A DNA stretch of 64,000 nucleotides from assembly GCF_900112155.1 (NCBI RefSeq), contig NZ_FOKQ01000009.1, positions 1-64,000 on the forward strand, given 5' to 3'. The DNA comes from Hominimerdicola alba. GTDB lineage: Bacteria > Bacillota > Clostridia > Oscillospirales > Ruminococcaceae. The notes below the pieces were generated by a model. It was not told the DNA's origin. It did no database searches and saw only the letters and a list, made by a program, of their open reading frames with translations. Numbering within the stretch: the first letter of the stretch is position 1; the number at the start of each line of letters is the position of its first letter. The position numbers were made by a program, and so were the translations under genes. This document shows, piece after piece, positions 35,770-45,800 of this stretch.

Positions 35770-35915
35770 TATTCTAAAGACAGTCGGCACAAAGGTAAGA
35801 CCGACCGAGGAAAAGAAAGCATCGTCAATAATGACTATGTATTCTCTTTGTCTTTGGATAAAGGGGATTTTTTCTTTTAGATTACGCTTTGCGAGAAAAC
35901 TGCAAAGAGGTGAAT
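35770..35915 (+). ncRNA. Ribosomal protein L10 leader (autoregulatory)
   Basis: The leader carries blocks typical of the L10(L12)4-binding leader of Firmicutes: AAAGACAGTCGG, AGGTAAGACCGACCGAGG and, downstream, a stem followed by GGGGATTTTTTCTTTT. In Bacillus the L10-L12 complex binds such a leader to repress its own operon by premature termination. The T-rich stretch at 35870-35880 could be that terminator. Assignment is by motif and position. Confidence 0.78.
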
Positions 35916-35922
35916 TTAAAAC

Positions 35923-36435
35923 ATGCCAAGTGAGAAGACTTTACTTGCTAAGCAGGAAAAGGTCAATGAGCTGACCGAGCTGATCAAGAACTCCGCAGCA
36001 GGCGTTCTGGTAAGCTACGAGGGTATCACCGTTGAGGAGGATACAAAGCTCAGAAAGGAAATGAGAGAGGCTGGCGTCAAGTACTTCGTTGAGAAGAACA
36101 CAATGCTGAGATTTGCATTCAAGAACGCAGGTCTGGACGATATCACAAACGTACTCGAGGGTACTACTGCTATCGCAATTTCCAACGACGATCAGACTGC
36201 TCCCGCAAGAATCCTCGGTAAGTTCGTCGAGGACACCAAGAACGAGAAGTTCAAGCTGAAAGCAGGTTATATCGGTACTGAGGTATACGACGAGGCTGGC
36301 GTTACCGCTCTGTCCAAGATACCTTCCAGAGATACTCTGCTCGCTATGCTGGTCGGCTCCCTCCAGGGTCCGATGCAGAAGCTGGCTGCAACCCTTCAGG
36401 CTCTTGCCGACAAGGAAGGCGGCGACGCTGCATAA
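35923..36435 (+). CDS. rplJ: 50S ribosomal protein L10
   Basis: L10 anchors the L7/L12 dimers to the ribosomal stalk. The 170-residue protein begins MPSEKTLLAKQEKVNELTEL and includes VSYEGITVEEDTKLRKEMREAGV and the VLEGTTAIAIS segment, all typical. The C-terminal helix that binds L7/L12 (LVGSLQGPMQKLAATLQALADK) is present. AGAGGTG precedes the ATG. rplL follows 76 bases downstream. rplK and rplA, often upstream, are absent here. Confidence 0.97.
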   Translation: MPSEKTLLAKQEKVNELTELIKNSAAGVLVSYEGITVEEDTKLRKEMREAGVKYFVEKNTMLRFAFKNAGLDDITNVLEGTTAIAISNDDQTAPARILGKFVEDTKNEKFKLKAGYIGTEVYDEAGVTALSKIPSRDTLLAMLVGSLQGPMQKLAATLQALADKEGGDAA

Positions 36436-36511
36436 TCTGTGCAGCTTAAAGCTAACGCGGACAGCTTAAAGTTCCGCATATCTAAAATATTTTATAAAGG
36501 AGATTTTAATC

Positions 36512-36883
36512 ATGGCTTCTGAGAAGATTATGAATTTTGTAGAAGAAATCAAGACTATGTCTGTTCTTGAGCTGAAAGAGCTCGTTGACGCTATCCAGGA
36601 GGAGTTCGGTGTAACTGCAGTTGTAGCAGCAGCAGGCCCCGCAGCAGGCGGCGCAGCAGCTGAGGCTGAGAAGACTGAGTTCGACGTTATCCTCGCTGCT
36701 TTCGGCGACAACAAGATGGCAGTTATCAAGGCTGTTAAGGAGATCACAGGTCTGGGCCTGAAGGAGGCTAAGGCTCTGGTTGAGGAAGCTCCTAAGGCTG
36801 TTAAGGAGGCTGCTCCTAAGGCTGAGGCTGAGGACATCAAGGCTAAGCTGGAAGCTGCTGGCGCAACTGTAGAGCTGAAGTAA
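36512..36883 (+). CDS. rplL: 50S ribosomal protein L7/L12
   Basis: The 123-residue acidic stalk protein recruits translation factors. An N-terminal dimerisation helix (about 1-35), an Ala/Gly-rich hinge ([14 protein letters not shown]) and the globular C-terminal domain with [20 protein letters not shown]-like sequence are visible. AAGGAG precedes the ATG. The very even codon choice (GCT, AAG, GTT) marks it as highly expressed. A strong terminator follows. Confidence 0.97.
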   Translation: MASEKIMNFVEEIKTMSVLELKELVDAIQEEFGVTAVVAAAGPAAGGAAAEAEKTEFDVILAAFGDNKMAVIKAVKEITGLGLKEAKALVEEAPKAVKEAAPKAEAEDIKAKLEAAGATVELK

Positions 36884-36904
36884 TTTCATCTTTTTGCTTA
36901 CATT

Positions 36905-36936
36905 ACCCCCGTGTTCATTCACGGGGGTTTGTTTTT
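36905..36936 (+). terminator. Terminator of rplJ-rplL
   Basis: ACCCCCGTG / CACGGGGGT form a 9-bp stem, followed by TTGTTTTT. Confidence 0.92.
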
Positions 36937-36949
36937 ATATATTTGCGGG

Positions 36950-36994
36950 TATACGAGATAAAGGCACTTCTGTCATATCCTGACAGAAGTGCCT
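36950..36994 (-). terminator. Terminator-like hairpin after the GH11-CBM22-CE4 gene (repeat hairpin copy 1)
   Basis: AGGCACTTCTGTCA / TGACAGAAGTGCCT is a perfect 14-bp stem with a 5-base loop; the minus-strand tail TTATCTCG is only weakly U-rich. Nearly the same hairpin occurs after groEL at 60272-60305. Confidence 0.75.
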
Positions 36995-37003
36995 GAATTT
37001 TTA

Positions 37004-39043
37004 TCACGAAAGCTTGGTGTAGACCTTTCCGCCCATGAGTTCCTTGCCGTTGGCGGCAAAAAGCTCGGATACGGTGACTACCTGCCAGCCCTCTTCTTTC
37101 AGCCAGGGGACTACTGTTTCCATAGCTTCTGCGGTGGCTTCGTAATTCTCGTGGCAGAGAACTATGGCGCCGTCAAGAGAACCGTTCTCCTTGGCTTTCC
37201 TTATTGTAGAAACTATACTATCGGCAGTTGCGTTGTTCCAGTCCTTGGTATCCACTGCGCAGGAGATGAGCGCCACATCGTTGAGAGTTTTGGTGGTATC
37301 TCCGCCGCCGTCGAGGTAAGGAAGTCTCAGTACAGCTGAGGGTTCTTCGCCTATTATGCCTTTCAGCTTTTCACGGCACTTTTCGTATTCGTCGCGTATC
37401 TCCTGAGGTTTCAGCTTGGAGAGGTAGGGGTGGGTCGTGGTGTGGTTTGCTATCTCCATGCCCTTTTCGTGGGCGTACTTCACCTGTTCCTCGGTCTTTA
37501 TCCAGTTGCCCACATAGAAGAATGTAGCGTGGAAGCCGTTATCCGACATAGTATCGATTATACGGTAGGCGGGGTCGGTCTTCTTGGTGGCGCTGGCGCC
37601 GTCATCAAAGGATATAGCCACCATGGGCTTGTCCTTGTCTATCCATGATATATCCGCTGTATTGGTGATGGCAACGGGGTCGCTGAATGTGTATTCGGCA
37701 TCGTCCTTTTTATCTGATGTTGATGCGGCGGGCTCACTGCCGTCACCTATTCCCGAAGCATTGTCGATATAGAAATCTGTCAGGCTGTCGGGAGATTCAA
37801 CGTAAAGAACAAGGTTTGTTGCATCATCGGGGATGGTATAATCGCCCTGCAAAGTCACCCATTCTCCGCTGGGGGCGGTCTGCTGGGCTATCTGGTCGTA
37901 GTGGTCGCCGTCACTGCCTGTGTACTGCATGGTGAATTTCAGAGTAGCATCCTCGCCGCTTTTCTGCATAGCATCAGTCTTGAAGGTGTATGTGCCGCCC
38001 TTCTTGTATACCTCACTGTCAAGCATGATAGCCGCGCCGTTCCAGTTATCTGTTCTGCCGCTTACAAACAGTGAACCGCTTCCTTCGGAGGCTTCATCGG
38101 TGGTCTGTGCAACGGTGGAAGAACCTCTCTGCATCCAGCCGCCCTCATCGGATTCAAAATCACTGGTGAAGAAGCCTGCACCGCCTGCGGGTGCTTCGGG
38201 TGCACCGCCGTTTCCGTCCTCGTTTTTGGTAACTTCGGGTGCGGGGTCAGCGGAGTAGTTGCTGTCTATGGTCAGCTCGTTCTGATAGATAGTCGCCTGA
38301 CCCTGAGACTGATAGCCTTCGATATTCAGTGCAACTTCGTACATATTGCCAAGCTCCAGACCCAGCTGTTCCCAGGCATCAAAGTGTTTGGATACGGATA
38401 TGGTACCCTCGATCTTTGTGCCGTCAGCTTCGGGTTTTACCTGCCTTACGCTCCAGTACTGATCGAAGGTCTTTGTGCCGTCAATGGAGGGCTGTTCGTA
38501 TCTGGTGGTCTTGTAGACATCGTATGTCGCACCGTCAACGGTGACAGTGCCCAGTGCCTCGGGTGCTCCGGGCGGTCTCCAGGAACCCCATGTTTCGACG
38601 ATATAATACTCCACCAGAGGGTCTCTTGTCCAGCCGTAAACGCACATATAGGAGTTTCCGTCGGGCTGATAATCAACACCGTATTTGATAGTGATGTTTC
38701 CCAGATCCTTGTAGGTCTTGGTGCAGTCGAATTTCTGTCCTCTGCGGAACAGGGCGTTGTTGATGTTCGACCACTTGCAGGAGAACGTGCCGCCCTCGGT
38801 GATGGTCATTTCGGTATCGCCGTTGTCTTTCCAGAGTTCATAGCTGTAGCCGTCATAATTTCCTGTGGTATTCTCGGTGAATACCTTACCGTCCTGTGAC
38901 TGCCCGCTGTCGGACTTTGAGCTGTCAGAAGCTTTCTTCGAGGAACTGTCCCCGCCCGACGAACCGCATCCGCCCAGCACACCCGCAAGGCACATCACAG
39001 CCGCAAGTCCCGCCATGAACCTTAACTTGAAATTGTTTCTCAT
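37004..39043 (-). CDS. Lipid-anchored GH11 xylanase - CBM22 - CE4 deacetylase
   Basis: A 679-residue three-domain lipoprotein. The signal peptide ends LGGC (Cys26) and is followed by a Ser/Asp linker. Residues about 60-265 form a GH11 endo-xylanase with Glu145 (PLVEYYIVE) as nucleophile and Glu242 (NIEGYQSQG) as acid/base. Residues about 290-430 resemble CBM22, a xylan-binding module ([18 protein letters not shown]). Residues about 470-670 are a CE4/NodB polysaccharide deacetylase with SFDDG (Asp480-481) and HTTTH (His534, His538). Together they would cut and deacetylate xylan at the cell surface. I took ATG 39043 with AGAGGT upstream. CE4 could alternatively act on chitin or peptidoglycan, but the xylan modules argue for acetyl-xylan. 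Confidence 0.93.
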   Translation of the reverse strand: MRNNFKLRFMAGLAAVMCLAGVLGGCGSSGGDSSSKKASDSSKSDSGQSQDGKVFTENTTGNYDGYSYELWKDNGDTEMTITEGGTFSCKWSNINNALFRRGQKFDCTKTYKDLGNITIKYGVDYQPDGNSYMCVYGWTRDPLVEYYIVETWGSWRPPGAPEALGTVTVDGATYDVYKTTRYEQPSIDGTKTFDQYWSVRQVKPEADGTKIEGTISVSKHFDAWEQLGLELGNMYEVALNIEGYQSQGQATIYQNELTIDSNYSADPAPEVTKNEDGNGGAPEAPAGGAGFFTSDFESDEGGWMQRGSSTVAQTTDEASEGSGSLFVSGRTDNWNGAAIMLDSEVYKKGGTYTFKTDAMQKSGEDATLKFTMQYTGSDGDHYDQIAQQTAPSGEWVTLQGDYTIPDDATNLVLYVESPDSLTDFYIDNASGIGDGSEPAASTSDKKDDAEYTFSDPVAITNTADISWIDKDKPMVAISFDDGASATKKTDPAYRIIDTMSDNGFHATFFYVGNWIKTEEQVKYAHEKGMEIANHTTTHPYLSKLKPQEIRDEYEKCREKLKGIIGEEPSAVLRLPYLDGGGDTTKTLNDVALISCAVDTKDWNNATADSIVSTIRKAKENGSLDGAIVLCHENYEATAEAMETVVPWLKEEGWQVVTVSELFAANGKELMGGKVYTKLS

Positions 39044-39213
39044 TCGGGTATTACCTCTCTTTCCCGCACTGTTTGCAGCTGCCGTCACGTGCAAGCAGTG
39101 ATATATGATGCCTGATATGAAATATATTAAGGTATATAGATAGAGTGTAGAACAGTAAGCATCGGTATCAAGCCGCTTTTCGGCAGTCTGAATGTGCGAA
39201 TTTTGTCAGTTTC

Positions 39214-39242
39214 ATTTTAACACTTCTCCCATTTTTATACAA
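39214..39242 (-). promoter_or_regulatory. Probable promoter of the GH11-CBM22-CE4 gene
   Basis: On the minus strand TTGTAT and TAAAAT are spaced by 17 bases, about 170 bases before the start, leaving a long leader with no recognised element. Confidence 0.6.
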
Positions 39243-39524
39243 GTCAAAAATTGTCATTTGCTGTTAAATCACAAATATTTTTTGTATCTTATGTTTATGA
39301 TACGGTTAATTACGATTAACATTATCGTTATATTGACCATACAATTAACGACTAATTTCCCTGAACGACATAACATATCCGCGTTTCTACGGAGTATTTC
39401 CCGAAATAGCATAGTTTGACGGTGGTTATGGCTGAATTTATTTAAGGACTATTTAAGAATTTTCATGCTATACTCTGTTACAGAAAAGGACAACAGACCG
39501 TAGACACGGAAAGGAGAAACGAAT
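39243..39524 (+). promoter_or_regulatory. AT-rich control region of the BceA-type ATPase gene
   Basis: The region holds an inverted repeat GTTAAT-TACG-ATTAAC (near 39304-39319) and a direct repeat TATTTAAG at 39439-39446 and 39450-39457, with an 11-base period. A -10-like TATACT is at 39469-39474, with no good -35. A direct repeat of one helical turn in place of a -35 is typical of OmpR-family activator sites, such as those upstream of Bce-type transporters. AAGGAG precedes the ATG. Confidence 0.45.
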
Positions 39525-40283
39525 ATGAATAAGATACTTGAAGTCAAAGACCTCTGCAAAAGCTACGAAGTAAACAAGAGAAAGACCACCGTACTGAACG
39601 GGCTTGACCTTACGGTAAACGAGGGCGAGATGGTAGCAGTGATGGGTCCGTCCGGTTCGGGAAAATCCACACTGCTGTACACCGTATCGGGCATGGATAA
39701 GATGACCGCAGGTTCGGTGAAGTTCTGTGGAAAGGACATGGCGGGGCTCAGCGAGGGTGAGCTTGCCGAGATGCGTCTGGACGACATGGGATTCATCTTT
39801 CAGCAGATGTATATGATGAAGAACCTCTCGGTGCTGGATAACATCATACTCCCCGCCGTGAAATCAAAGAGGACTCACGAAAGCAGGAAAGAGACCATCA
39901 AGCGCGGTCAGGACCTCATGCGCAAGCTGGGCATAATCGATACCGCGGACAACGATATCAACGAGGTATCGGGCGGTCAGCTGCAAAGAGCCTGCATTTG
40001 TCGAAGCATGATAAACTCACCGAAGATGATATTCGCCGATGAGCCAACAGGTGCTCTGAACCGCACATCTTCCGAAGAGGTTATGGAGGAGCTGACAAAG
40101 CTCAACAGCGAGGGCACGACAGTAATGCTGGTGACCCACGATGCAAAGGTAGCCGCTAAATGCAGCCGTGTGCTGTACATAGTTGACGGAAACATCAAGG
40201 GCGAGTTTTCCCCCGACAAGAAAGCTTCTGTGCATGAGCGTGAAAAGGCACTGAATTCGTGGCTTATTGAAATGGGCTGGTAA
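39525..40283 (+). CDS. BceA-type ABC transporter ATP-binding protein, permease absent
   Basis: The 252-residue ATPase has Walker A GPSGSGKST, Q-loop IFQQMYMMKN, signature VSGGQLQRA, Walker B MIFADEPTGALN and switch HDAKVAA. The MNRTSSEEVM-like stretch after Walker B and the overall length resemble BceA/SalX-type subunits for peptide-antibiotic resistance. Those are normally followed by a 10-helix FtsX permease; here the gene ends and a terminator follows within 120 bases, so the permease is missing or encoded elsewhere. Adjacent bases 40290-40360 read open in one frame but show no recognisable remnant. Confidence 0.92.
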   Translation: MNKILEVKDLCKSYEVNKRKTTVLNGLDLTVNEGEMVAVMGPSGSGKSTLLYTVSGMDKMTAGSVKFCGKDMAGLSEGELAEMRLDDMGFIFQQMYMMKNLSVLDNIILPAVKSKRTHESRKETIKRGQDLMRKLGIIDTADNDINEVSGGQLQRACICRSMINSPKMIFADEPTGALNRTSSEEVMEELTKLNSEGTTVMLVTHDAKVAAKCSRVLYIVDGNIKGEFSPDKKASVHEREKALNSWLIEMGW

Positions 40284-40364
40284 AAGGGAGCTATTGCGGC
40301 GGAGATACCTACAAGATAGTCAAGAGATAACAGACAAAAAAACTATAGAACAAAAGTAAACGTT

Positions 40365-40397
40365 ACGCGGGCAGTAAAAAGCTGTCCGCGTGTTTTT
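40365..40397 (+). terminator. Terminator of the BceA-type gene
   Basis: ACGCGGGCAG / CTGTCCGCGT form a 10-bp stem with one G-U pair, followed by TGTTTTTG. Confidence 0.88.
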
Positions 40398-40459
40398 GAT
40401 GTCAGCATCATTCTCTCAAAAACGCAACCGATATTAACATAAGTGCAATCGCGGAAGTA

Positions 40460-40488
40460 TTGACATTTCGGGGAAAATAGCTTATAAT
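40460..40488 (+). promoter_or_regulatory. Consensus promoter of the envelope glycosylation operon
   Basis: TTGACA and TATAAT are exactly 17 bases apart, about 60 bases upstream of the first gene. Confidence 0.9.
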
Positions 40489-40549
40489 TAAAGCATGGGA
40501 AGAGAGAATATCCCAGATATAATGGATCATTAAAACGGAGGTGTGATTT

Positions 40550-41104
40550 ATGTTCGGAAAGACTTCGTTTTTTGACAAGGAAATGAAAAGAGCGGAAAAA
40601 AGCGCAAGAGCTTTTGCCAAGAGAAATAGAAAAGAAGCTAAGGAAGTTGAGGCAATAATGAACGGTAAGAAAAAACCTTCTATGGATTACTTTGAGGACA
40701 CTAACAGGAACGGTTCTGCGGGCAATGAGACTTTGCAGTTCTTTATGGGATTCCTGCTGCTGGGCGGCGGTCTTTACTGGCTGCTGAACTCCTTTACCGT
40801 TACATCGGGAATAGGCGGCTTCGGTGGAATGTACAGCCTGTTCGGTATGCACATCTCGGGCGGCGTTATGCTGATACCTCTGCTGGTGGGCATAGGTCTG
40901 ATATTTTTCCTTGACGGCAAGAAGCGTTTTATCGGTTATTCCGTTGCGGCACTGGGACTGCTGGTGATAGTTATATCTCTGCTGTCTTCGCTGAATTTCC
41001 ATGCGAAATACGGCAATACCCTTTATGTATACGTTCTGATGTTCGGAATGATATTTGCAGGCGCGGCTCTGCTGATAAAATCCACTTTCAAGAAAAAGAG
41101 CTGA
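40550..41104 (+). CDS. Four-helix membrane protein, unknown function
   Basis: I do not recognise this 184-residue protein. A charged, Lys/Glu-rich N-terminal region (about 1-60) precedes four hydrophobic segments (about 62-80, 98-120, 126-146, 153-175). A Gly-rich loop (GIGGFGGMYSLFGM) lies between the first two. CGGAGGTG precedes the ATG. It is the first gene of a five-gene operon with a glycosyltransferase and YfhO. Confidence 0.75.
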   Translation: MFGKTSFFDKEMKRAEKSARAFAKRNRKEAKEVEAIMNGKKKPSMDYFEDTNRNGSAGNETLQFFMGFLLLGGGLYWLLNSFTVTSGIGGFGGMYSLFGMHISGGVMLIPLLVGIGLIFFLDGKKRFIGYSVAALGLLVIVISLLSSLNFHAKYGNTLYVYVLMFGMIFAGAALLIKSTFKKKS

Positions 41105-41108
41105 GTGA

Positions 41109-41906
41109 ATGTACCTGATCTTTTTGGGAATGACAGCACTTCTAATTCAGCTGCCCCTTGACTGGACAGCGGGATATGTGCTGAAAGCTATCGGTTTCGC
41201 CCTGTGTATGGCGGGAACGAGAGAGCTTGGAGAACTGTGCGTCAGACAGTACGACGCATTAAAAAGAAAAGATGAAGAGCGACCCCCTGTCCGCATTAGC
41301 GGGCTTGGGGGTATCGCGCTTTGTAAAAATGTGCGCAGCACTATGGAAGATAAAAGCTCACCGTTTCAGGCACAGCGTGAAGCGGCTGCTTTGCTGTTGG
41401 AAAGAAATGCTGTTTTCGGAGTGGCTGCGGCGGCATTAAGCGCGGGCTTGGCGGCTTTGTTTGAATTCATCGTCAAAGGCAGAGGATTTGCGGGGAATAT
41501 CACTGCTTGCGTGCTGGGGTTGGTTGTTACCGCTCTGGCGCTGAGAATGGTGTTCGGTGCGGTGGCGTTTTTTGATGCTAACGATCTGCTAATGGCGGCA
41601 GATGATAAGGACGGCAGTATTGTAAAAAGCAGAAAGCTTCTTCTGACTGACAACCGCACGGATATACTGCGCCTTAAAGATATCGGGAACAAGACCGCGC
41701 TTTGTATTGTAGTGGGGCTTGTGAGCGATATACTAAACCGTCTTGCGGGCATTCAGGTGATACAGGATGCGGCGGGACTGCTGGCTGTTATGAGCAAGCT
41801 GACCGCATACATCATGGTCATAGTCTTTGCTGTAAGGGCATATTCCGTAAGACAGGGCATTATTAGAAAAAACGGAGAATATCTGGAAGTTACCGAGGAA
41901 GACTGA
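41109..41906 (+). CDS. Multi-pass membrane protein, unknown function
   Basis: The 265-residue protein has about five hydrophobic segments: two near the N terminus (about 2-20 and 23-40), two in the middle (about 100-125 and 130-155), and two weaker ones near 195-215 and 225-245. A basic loop (YDALKRKDEERPPVRI) faces the cytoplasm by the positive-inside rule. The ATG is 4 bases after the previous stop, with no strong ribosome site, which suggests coupled translation. No family recognised. Confidence 0.75.
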   Translation: MYLIFLGMTALLIQLPLDWTAGYVLKAIGFALCMAGTRELGELCVRQYDALKRKDEERPPVRISGLGGIALCKNVRSTMEDKSSPFQAQREAAALLLERNAVFGVAAAALSAGLAALFEFIVKGRGFAGNITACVLGLVVTALALRMVFGAVAFFDANDLLMAADDKDGSIVKSRKLLLTDNRTDILRLKDIGNKTALCIVVGLVSDILNRLAGIQVIQDAAGLLAVMSKLTAYIMVIVFAVRAYSVRQGIIRKNGEYLEVTEED

Positions 41907-41915
41907 TAATCGGGA

Positions 41916-42866
41916 GTGAATGATTTGATATCTGTACTGATACCTGCCTACAACGAAGAAGGCAATGTTGAACGCACTGCCGCCGCTGTGGGCAGTACCA
42001 TGGATAAAAATAATATAGATTATGAGATAGTATTCGTCAACGACGGTTCGGCTGATAAGACATGGGAGAAAATGACAGCTCTCGCAAAGGCTGACAGCCA
42101 TATCACCGCCGTGAATTTTTCGCGCAATTTCGGCAAGGAGAGCGCTATTTTTGCGGCGCTTGAAACTGCAAAGGGCGACTGCGCCGTTATATTCGACTGC
42201 GATATGCAGTTCCCTGTGGATACCATTGTTGAGATGTACCGCATATGGGAAAAGGGCGGCGTGGATATCGTTGAGGGGCGCAAAAAGGACAGGGGCAGAG
42301 AAAGCCTGATGTACAAGGGCTTCTCACTGCTGTTTTACAGGCTGATAAGCAGTACCAGCAGACTTGATATGCAGGATGCTTCCGATTTCAAGCTGATGGA
42401 CAGGTGCGTTATCGATGCTTTGAACCGTATGCCCGAAAGACTGACGTTTTTCAGGGCAATGTCGGGCTGGGTGGGCTTCCGCACCGAAAGAGTGCTGTTT
42501 GAAGTGGCCGACCGCGAGATAGGGCAGTCAAAATGGAAAACCAGCCAGCTGATAAAATTCGCGGTGAACAACATAACATCTTTCACATCTGCACCTTTGC
42601 AGTTAGTTACCATATTCGGCGTTATAACTTTCGTTGTATCGCTGATACTTGGCGTTAACACGCTGTACAACAAATTTTTCGGGAATTCCGAGGCAGGCTT
42701 CCCGACGGTCATAATCCTTCAGCTGCTTACTTCAAGCATAATAATGTTCAGCCTTGGTGTGATAGGTTATTACATCGCCAAGATATACGAGGAGATAAAG
42801 CAGAGACCTAGATATATAATAAGGGATATAGTCAGCCTCAGAGAGGATAAAGATAAGAATGGATAA
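41916..42866 (+). CDS. GT2 polyprenyl-phosphate glycosyltransferase (CsbB/GtrB-like)
   Basis: The 316-residue protein has a GT2 catalytic domain (about 1-220) with PAYNEEGNVERT, FVNDGSADKTW and the DXD-type IFDCDMQFP, then two membrane helices (about 230-255 and 268-292). This is the layout of DPM1/GtrB/CsbB enzymes that load a sugar from a nucleotide donor onto undecaprenyl phosphate. The start is either GTG 41916 or TTG 41925; the latter has GGGAG 8 bases upstream and would begin MISVLIPAYNEE. It overlaps the YfhO gene by eight bases. Confidence 0.93.
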   Translation: MNDLISVLIPAYNEEGNVERTAAAVGSTMDKNNIDYEIVFVNDGSADKTWEKMTALAKADSHITAVNFSRNFGKESAIFAALETAKGDCAVIFDCDMQFPVDTIVEMYRIWEKGGVDIVEGRKKDRGRESLMYKGFSLLFYRLISSTSRLDMQDASDFKLMDRCVIDALNRMPERLTFFRAMSGWVGFRTERVLFEVADREIGQSKWKTSQLIKFAVNNITSFTSAPLQLVTIFGVITFVVSLILGVNTLYNKFFGNSEAGFPTVIILQLLTSSIIMFSLGVIGYYIAKIYEEIKQRPRYIIRDIVSLREDKDKNG

Positions 42867-45800
42867 AATAAAGAAGTTGAGCCCCCCTGATGACAAGAGG
42901 GGCAGCTTTTTGAGAAGATTTGTGGAGGGCATAGGCGGCTTCTGCATCGACAGAAGGCTTTATCTGGCAGTGTTTTTCCTTTCTGCCGCCATAATGTACG
43001 GCTCCTATGCCTTTTTCAGGATACACCCAATAGGCGACAGCTCCGTGCTGGTGCTTGACCTTAACGGACAGTACGTCTATTATTATGAGCATTACCGTGA
43101 AGCATTCTGGGGGCGGGAGAGTTGGATATACAACTGGTCACGAAATTTGAGCGGTGAGATGTTCGGCATATTTGCCTACTATCTGGCGAGCCCGTTTATG
43201 ATAATAATAGCCCTGCTCCCGCGGCACATGATGCTGACGGCGATACTGATAATGCAGCTGGCAAAGGTGGGCTCCTCGGCGGTGACCTGCTGTTTTTTCC
43301 TGAAAAAGACAGCAAAGCACCAGCCCAAGACAGTCTCGCTGGTGATATTCCCACTGATGTACGCACTGATGGCATTTATGGTGGTACAGCTTATGGACCC
43401 CATGTGGCTGGACGGTCTTATCTATCTGCCGCTGATATGCCACGGTGTGCGCAGGCTGGTGTATGAGGGCAGGCTTCTGCCCTACATTATACCGCTGGCG
43501 CTGATGTTCATAGCGCATTTCTATATCGGCTATATGGTGGGTATATTCACGTTTTTCTATTTCTGCTATGTATGCCTTTCGGACCCCGAAAGGGCACTGC
43601 CTAAGAAGTTCATACTGAGGTGTCTGGCTTTCGGCGCGGGAACAGTTGTGGCGCTGATGTGTTCGGCTTGGGTGCTGATCCCTGTGTACAACTCGCTGAA
43701 GCTGGGAAAATTCGAGTTCACAGACCCTGATTTCTCACTGGCGACACAGTTTGATTTTCTCACCTTCATCACCAAGCTTTTCCCCATGACCTATGATACG
43801 GTATATCCCGAGGGTATGCCTATGATATATTGCGGAACAGCGGTACTTCTGCTGGTGCCACTGTATTTCATGAACGAGAAGATAAACGTAAAGGAAAAGA
43901 CCGCCGATGCCGTACTCACGGTGATACTCACGGTGCTGATGTATATAAAGCCCTGGGATATGGCTATGCACGGTTTTCAGGTGCCTAACTGGCTGCCTTA
44001 CAGGTATTCTTTCATATTCTCATTCATGCTGGTGTGCATGGCATTCAAGGCATTTGAGAATCTTGACGGCGTGACCGCAAAGAATATCGGCGGAGTTTTC
44101 TTCGGGCTGATGGTCTTCCTTTTCTGGTGCGAAAGAGAGAACTACTCCCACTTCAAGCTGTTTGTCACCCGCAAGAATCCCAATGGCGATCCATACAACG
44201 TGATACAGGGCATATGGGTCAGCATGATAGCACTTACTGTTTATTTTGTTCTGCTGTATCTTATACGGAAATATCCTGGTTCCCGCGGGGTGGCATTCTC
44301 CCTGACTCTTGTGCTGACAGCTGAGCTTTTTGCTGTGAATATCGATACTATCAAGAAGATAGATATCGACGTTTCATACTCGAAATACAGCTCCTACGAG
44401 CCCTATATGTCAGACCTGAAGCAGGCTGTGGACATGATCGAGAAATATGACCCAGAGCCTTTCTACCGTATGGAGGCTACTTTCCACCGTACCGTTAACG
44501 ATGCCATAGGCACAGGCTACAAGAGCCTTTCACATTCAAGTTCGACCATGAACGCTCCTGCACTGCTGATGCTGCACAGACTGGGCTTTGCCTACGGCGG
44601 ACATTACACCAAATATGACGGTGCTACCCCCATGACCGATGCTATATTTGATATTAAGTATATAATGGACAAAAAGGGTAATGATATGTACGTCAGCAGC
44701 AGGTACAAAGTGCCGCCTGAGTACAAGATCAAGACCGAGATAAGCATAGATCATGAAAAAGTGGTGGACGGCGAAAAGAAAACTGTCCCGACGACTTTCA
44801 AGTTCTATAAGAACCCGAATACCCTTGGTCTCGGTGTGGCTGCAAAGGGCGACCTTTCCGAAGTTGAATTGGGTGACGATGACCCCTTTGAGAATCAGAA
44901 CATTTTGTTCAATGCGCTGGCAGGCGAGGAGTACGACTTCTTCAAGCCTGTGGATATAATCAACAGCGACATTGAGAACGTACAGACCGTAAACACTACT
45001 GACGGGCATATAAAGTACTATCCGCTGGATGAGCGCAACAAGGAATGTCACGTTGATTACGTGGTGCGCATGGATAGGGACAGCGACCTGTATATGTACC
45101 TGCCCACAAAGTACGAGCGCAGCTGCAATATCTGGTATCAGCCCGAAGACGACTATGTTGATGACGAATACAACATGGAATATGTAGGTCAGTTCTTCGT
45201 GGGGGACAATTACTCCATCATGAAGATAGGCAGGTTCCTGGAAGACCAGGAGATACGTATCCGCATAACCATCGCCAACGATGATAATGAAGCTTACTGG
45301 CGGGACAAGCTGTTCTACAGCTTCGACTATGACGGCTTTGCAAAGGCAGTAGAGAAAATGCAGGACAGTGTGTTTGAAGTCACCGAGTTTGCGGATACTG
45401 AGCTTACAGGCAAAGTCAACGCAGAAAAGGACGGTCAGCTGCTGTTCACGACTATCCCATACGAAGAGGGCTGGACCATAGAGGTAAACGGAAAATCCGT
45501 GAAGCCACAGAAAGCGGTGGACGACAGTCTTATCGCGATACCCCTTGAAGAGGGCGAAAATACGGTGAAAATGAAGTTCTCGCCAAACTACTGGCGGCTA
45601 TCGCTGGTTATATCCATATTTGGTGTGATACTCCTTGCGGTGGTGGCGCTGGCGGATATCAAGAACGGAAAGTATCTGCGTAAGCTGTTTGAACATTCGG
45701 CTAATAAAGAACCCGAGGAGGTATCTCTGCCCGAACCGAAATACAGCGGTGCGGAAGTTCCCGAACCTATGATGATAGAGATAGCCGATAATGACATTTC

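Noticed and set aside
40284-40364. Remnant of an FtsX permease after the BceA-type ATPase
   Set aside because: An open frame exists but its short translation shows no recognisable permease motif.
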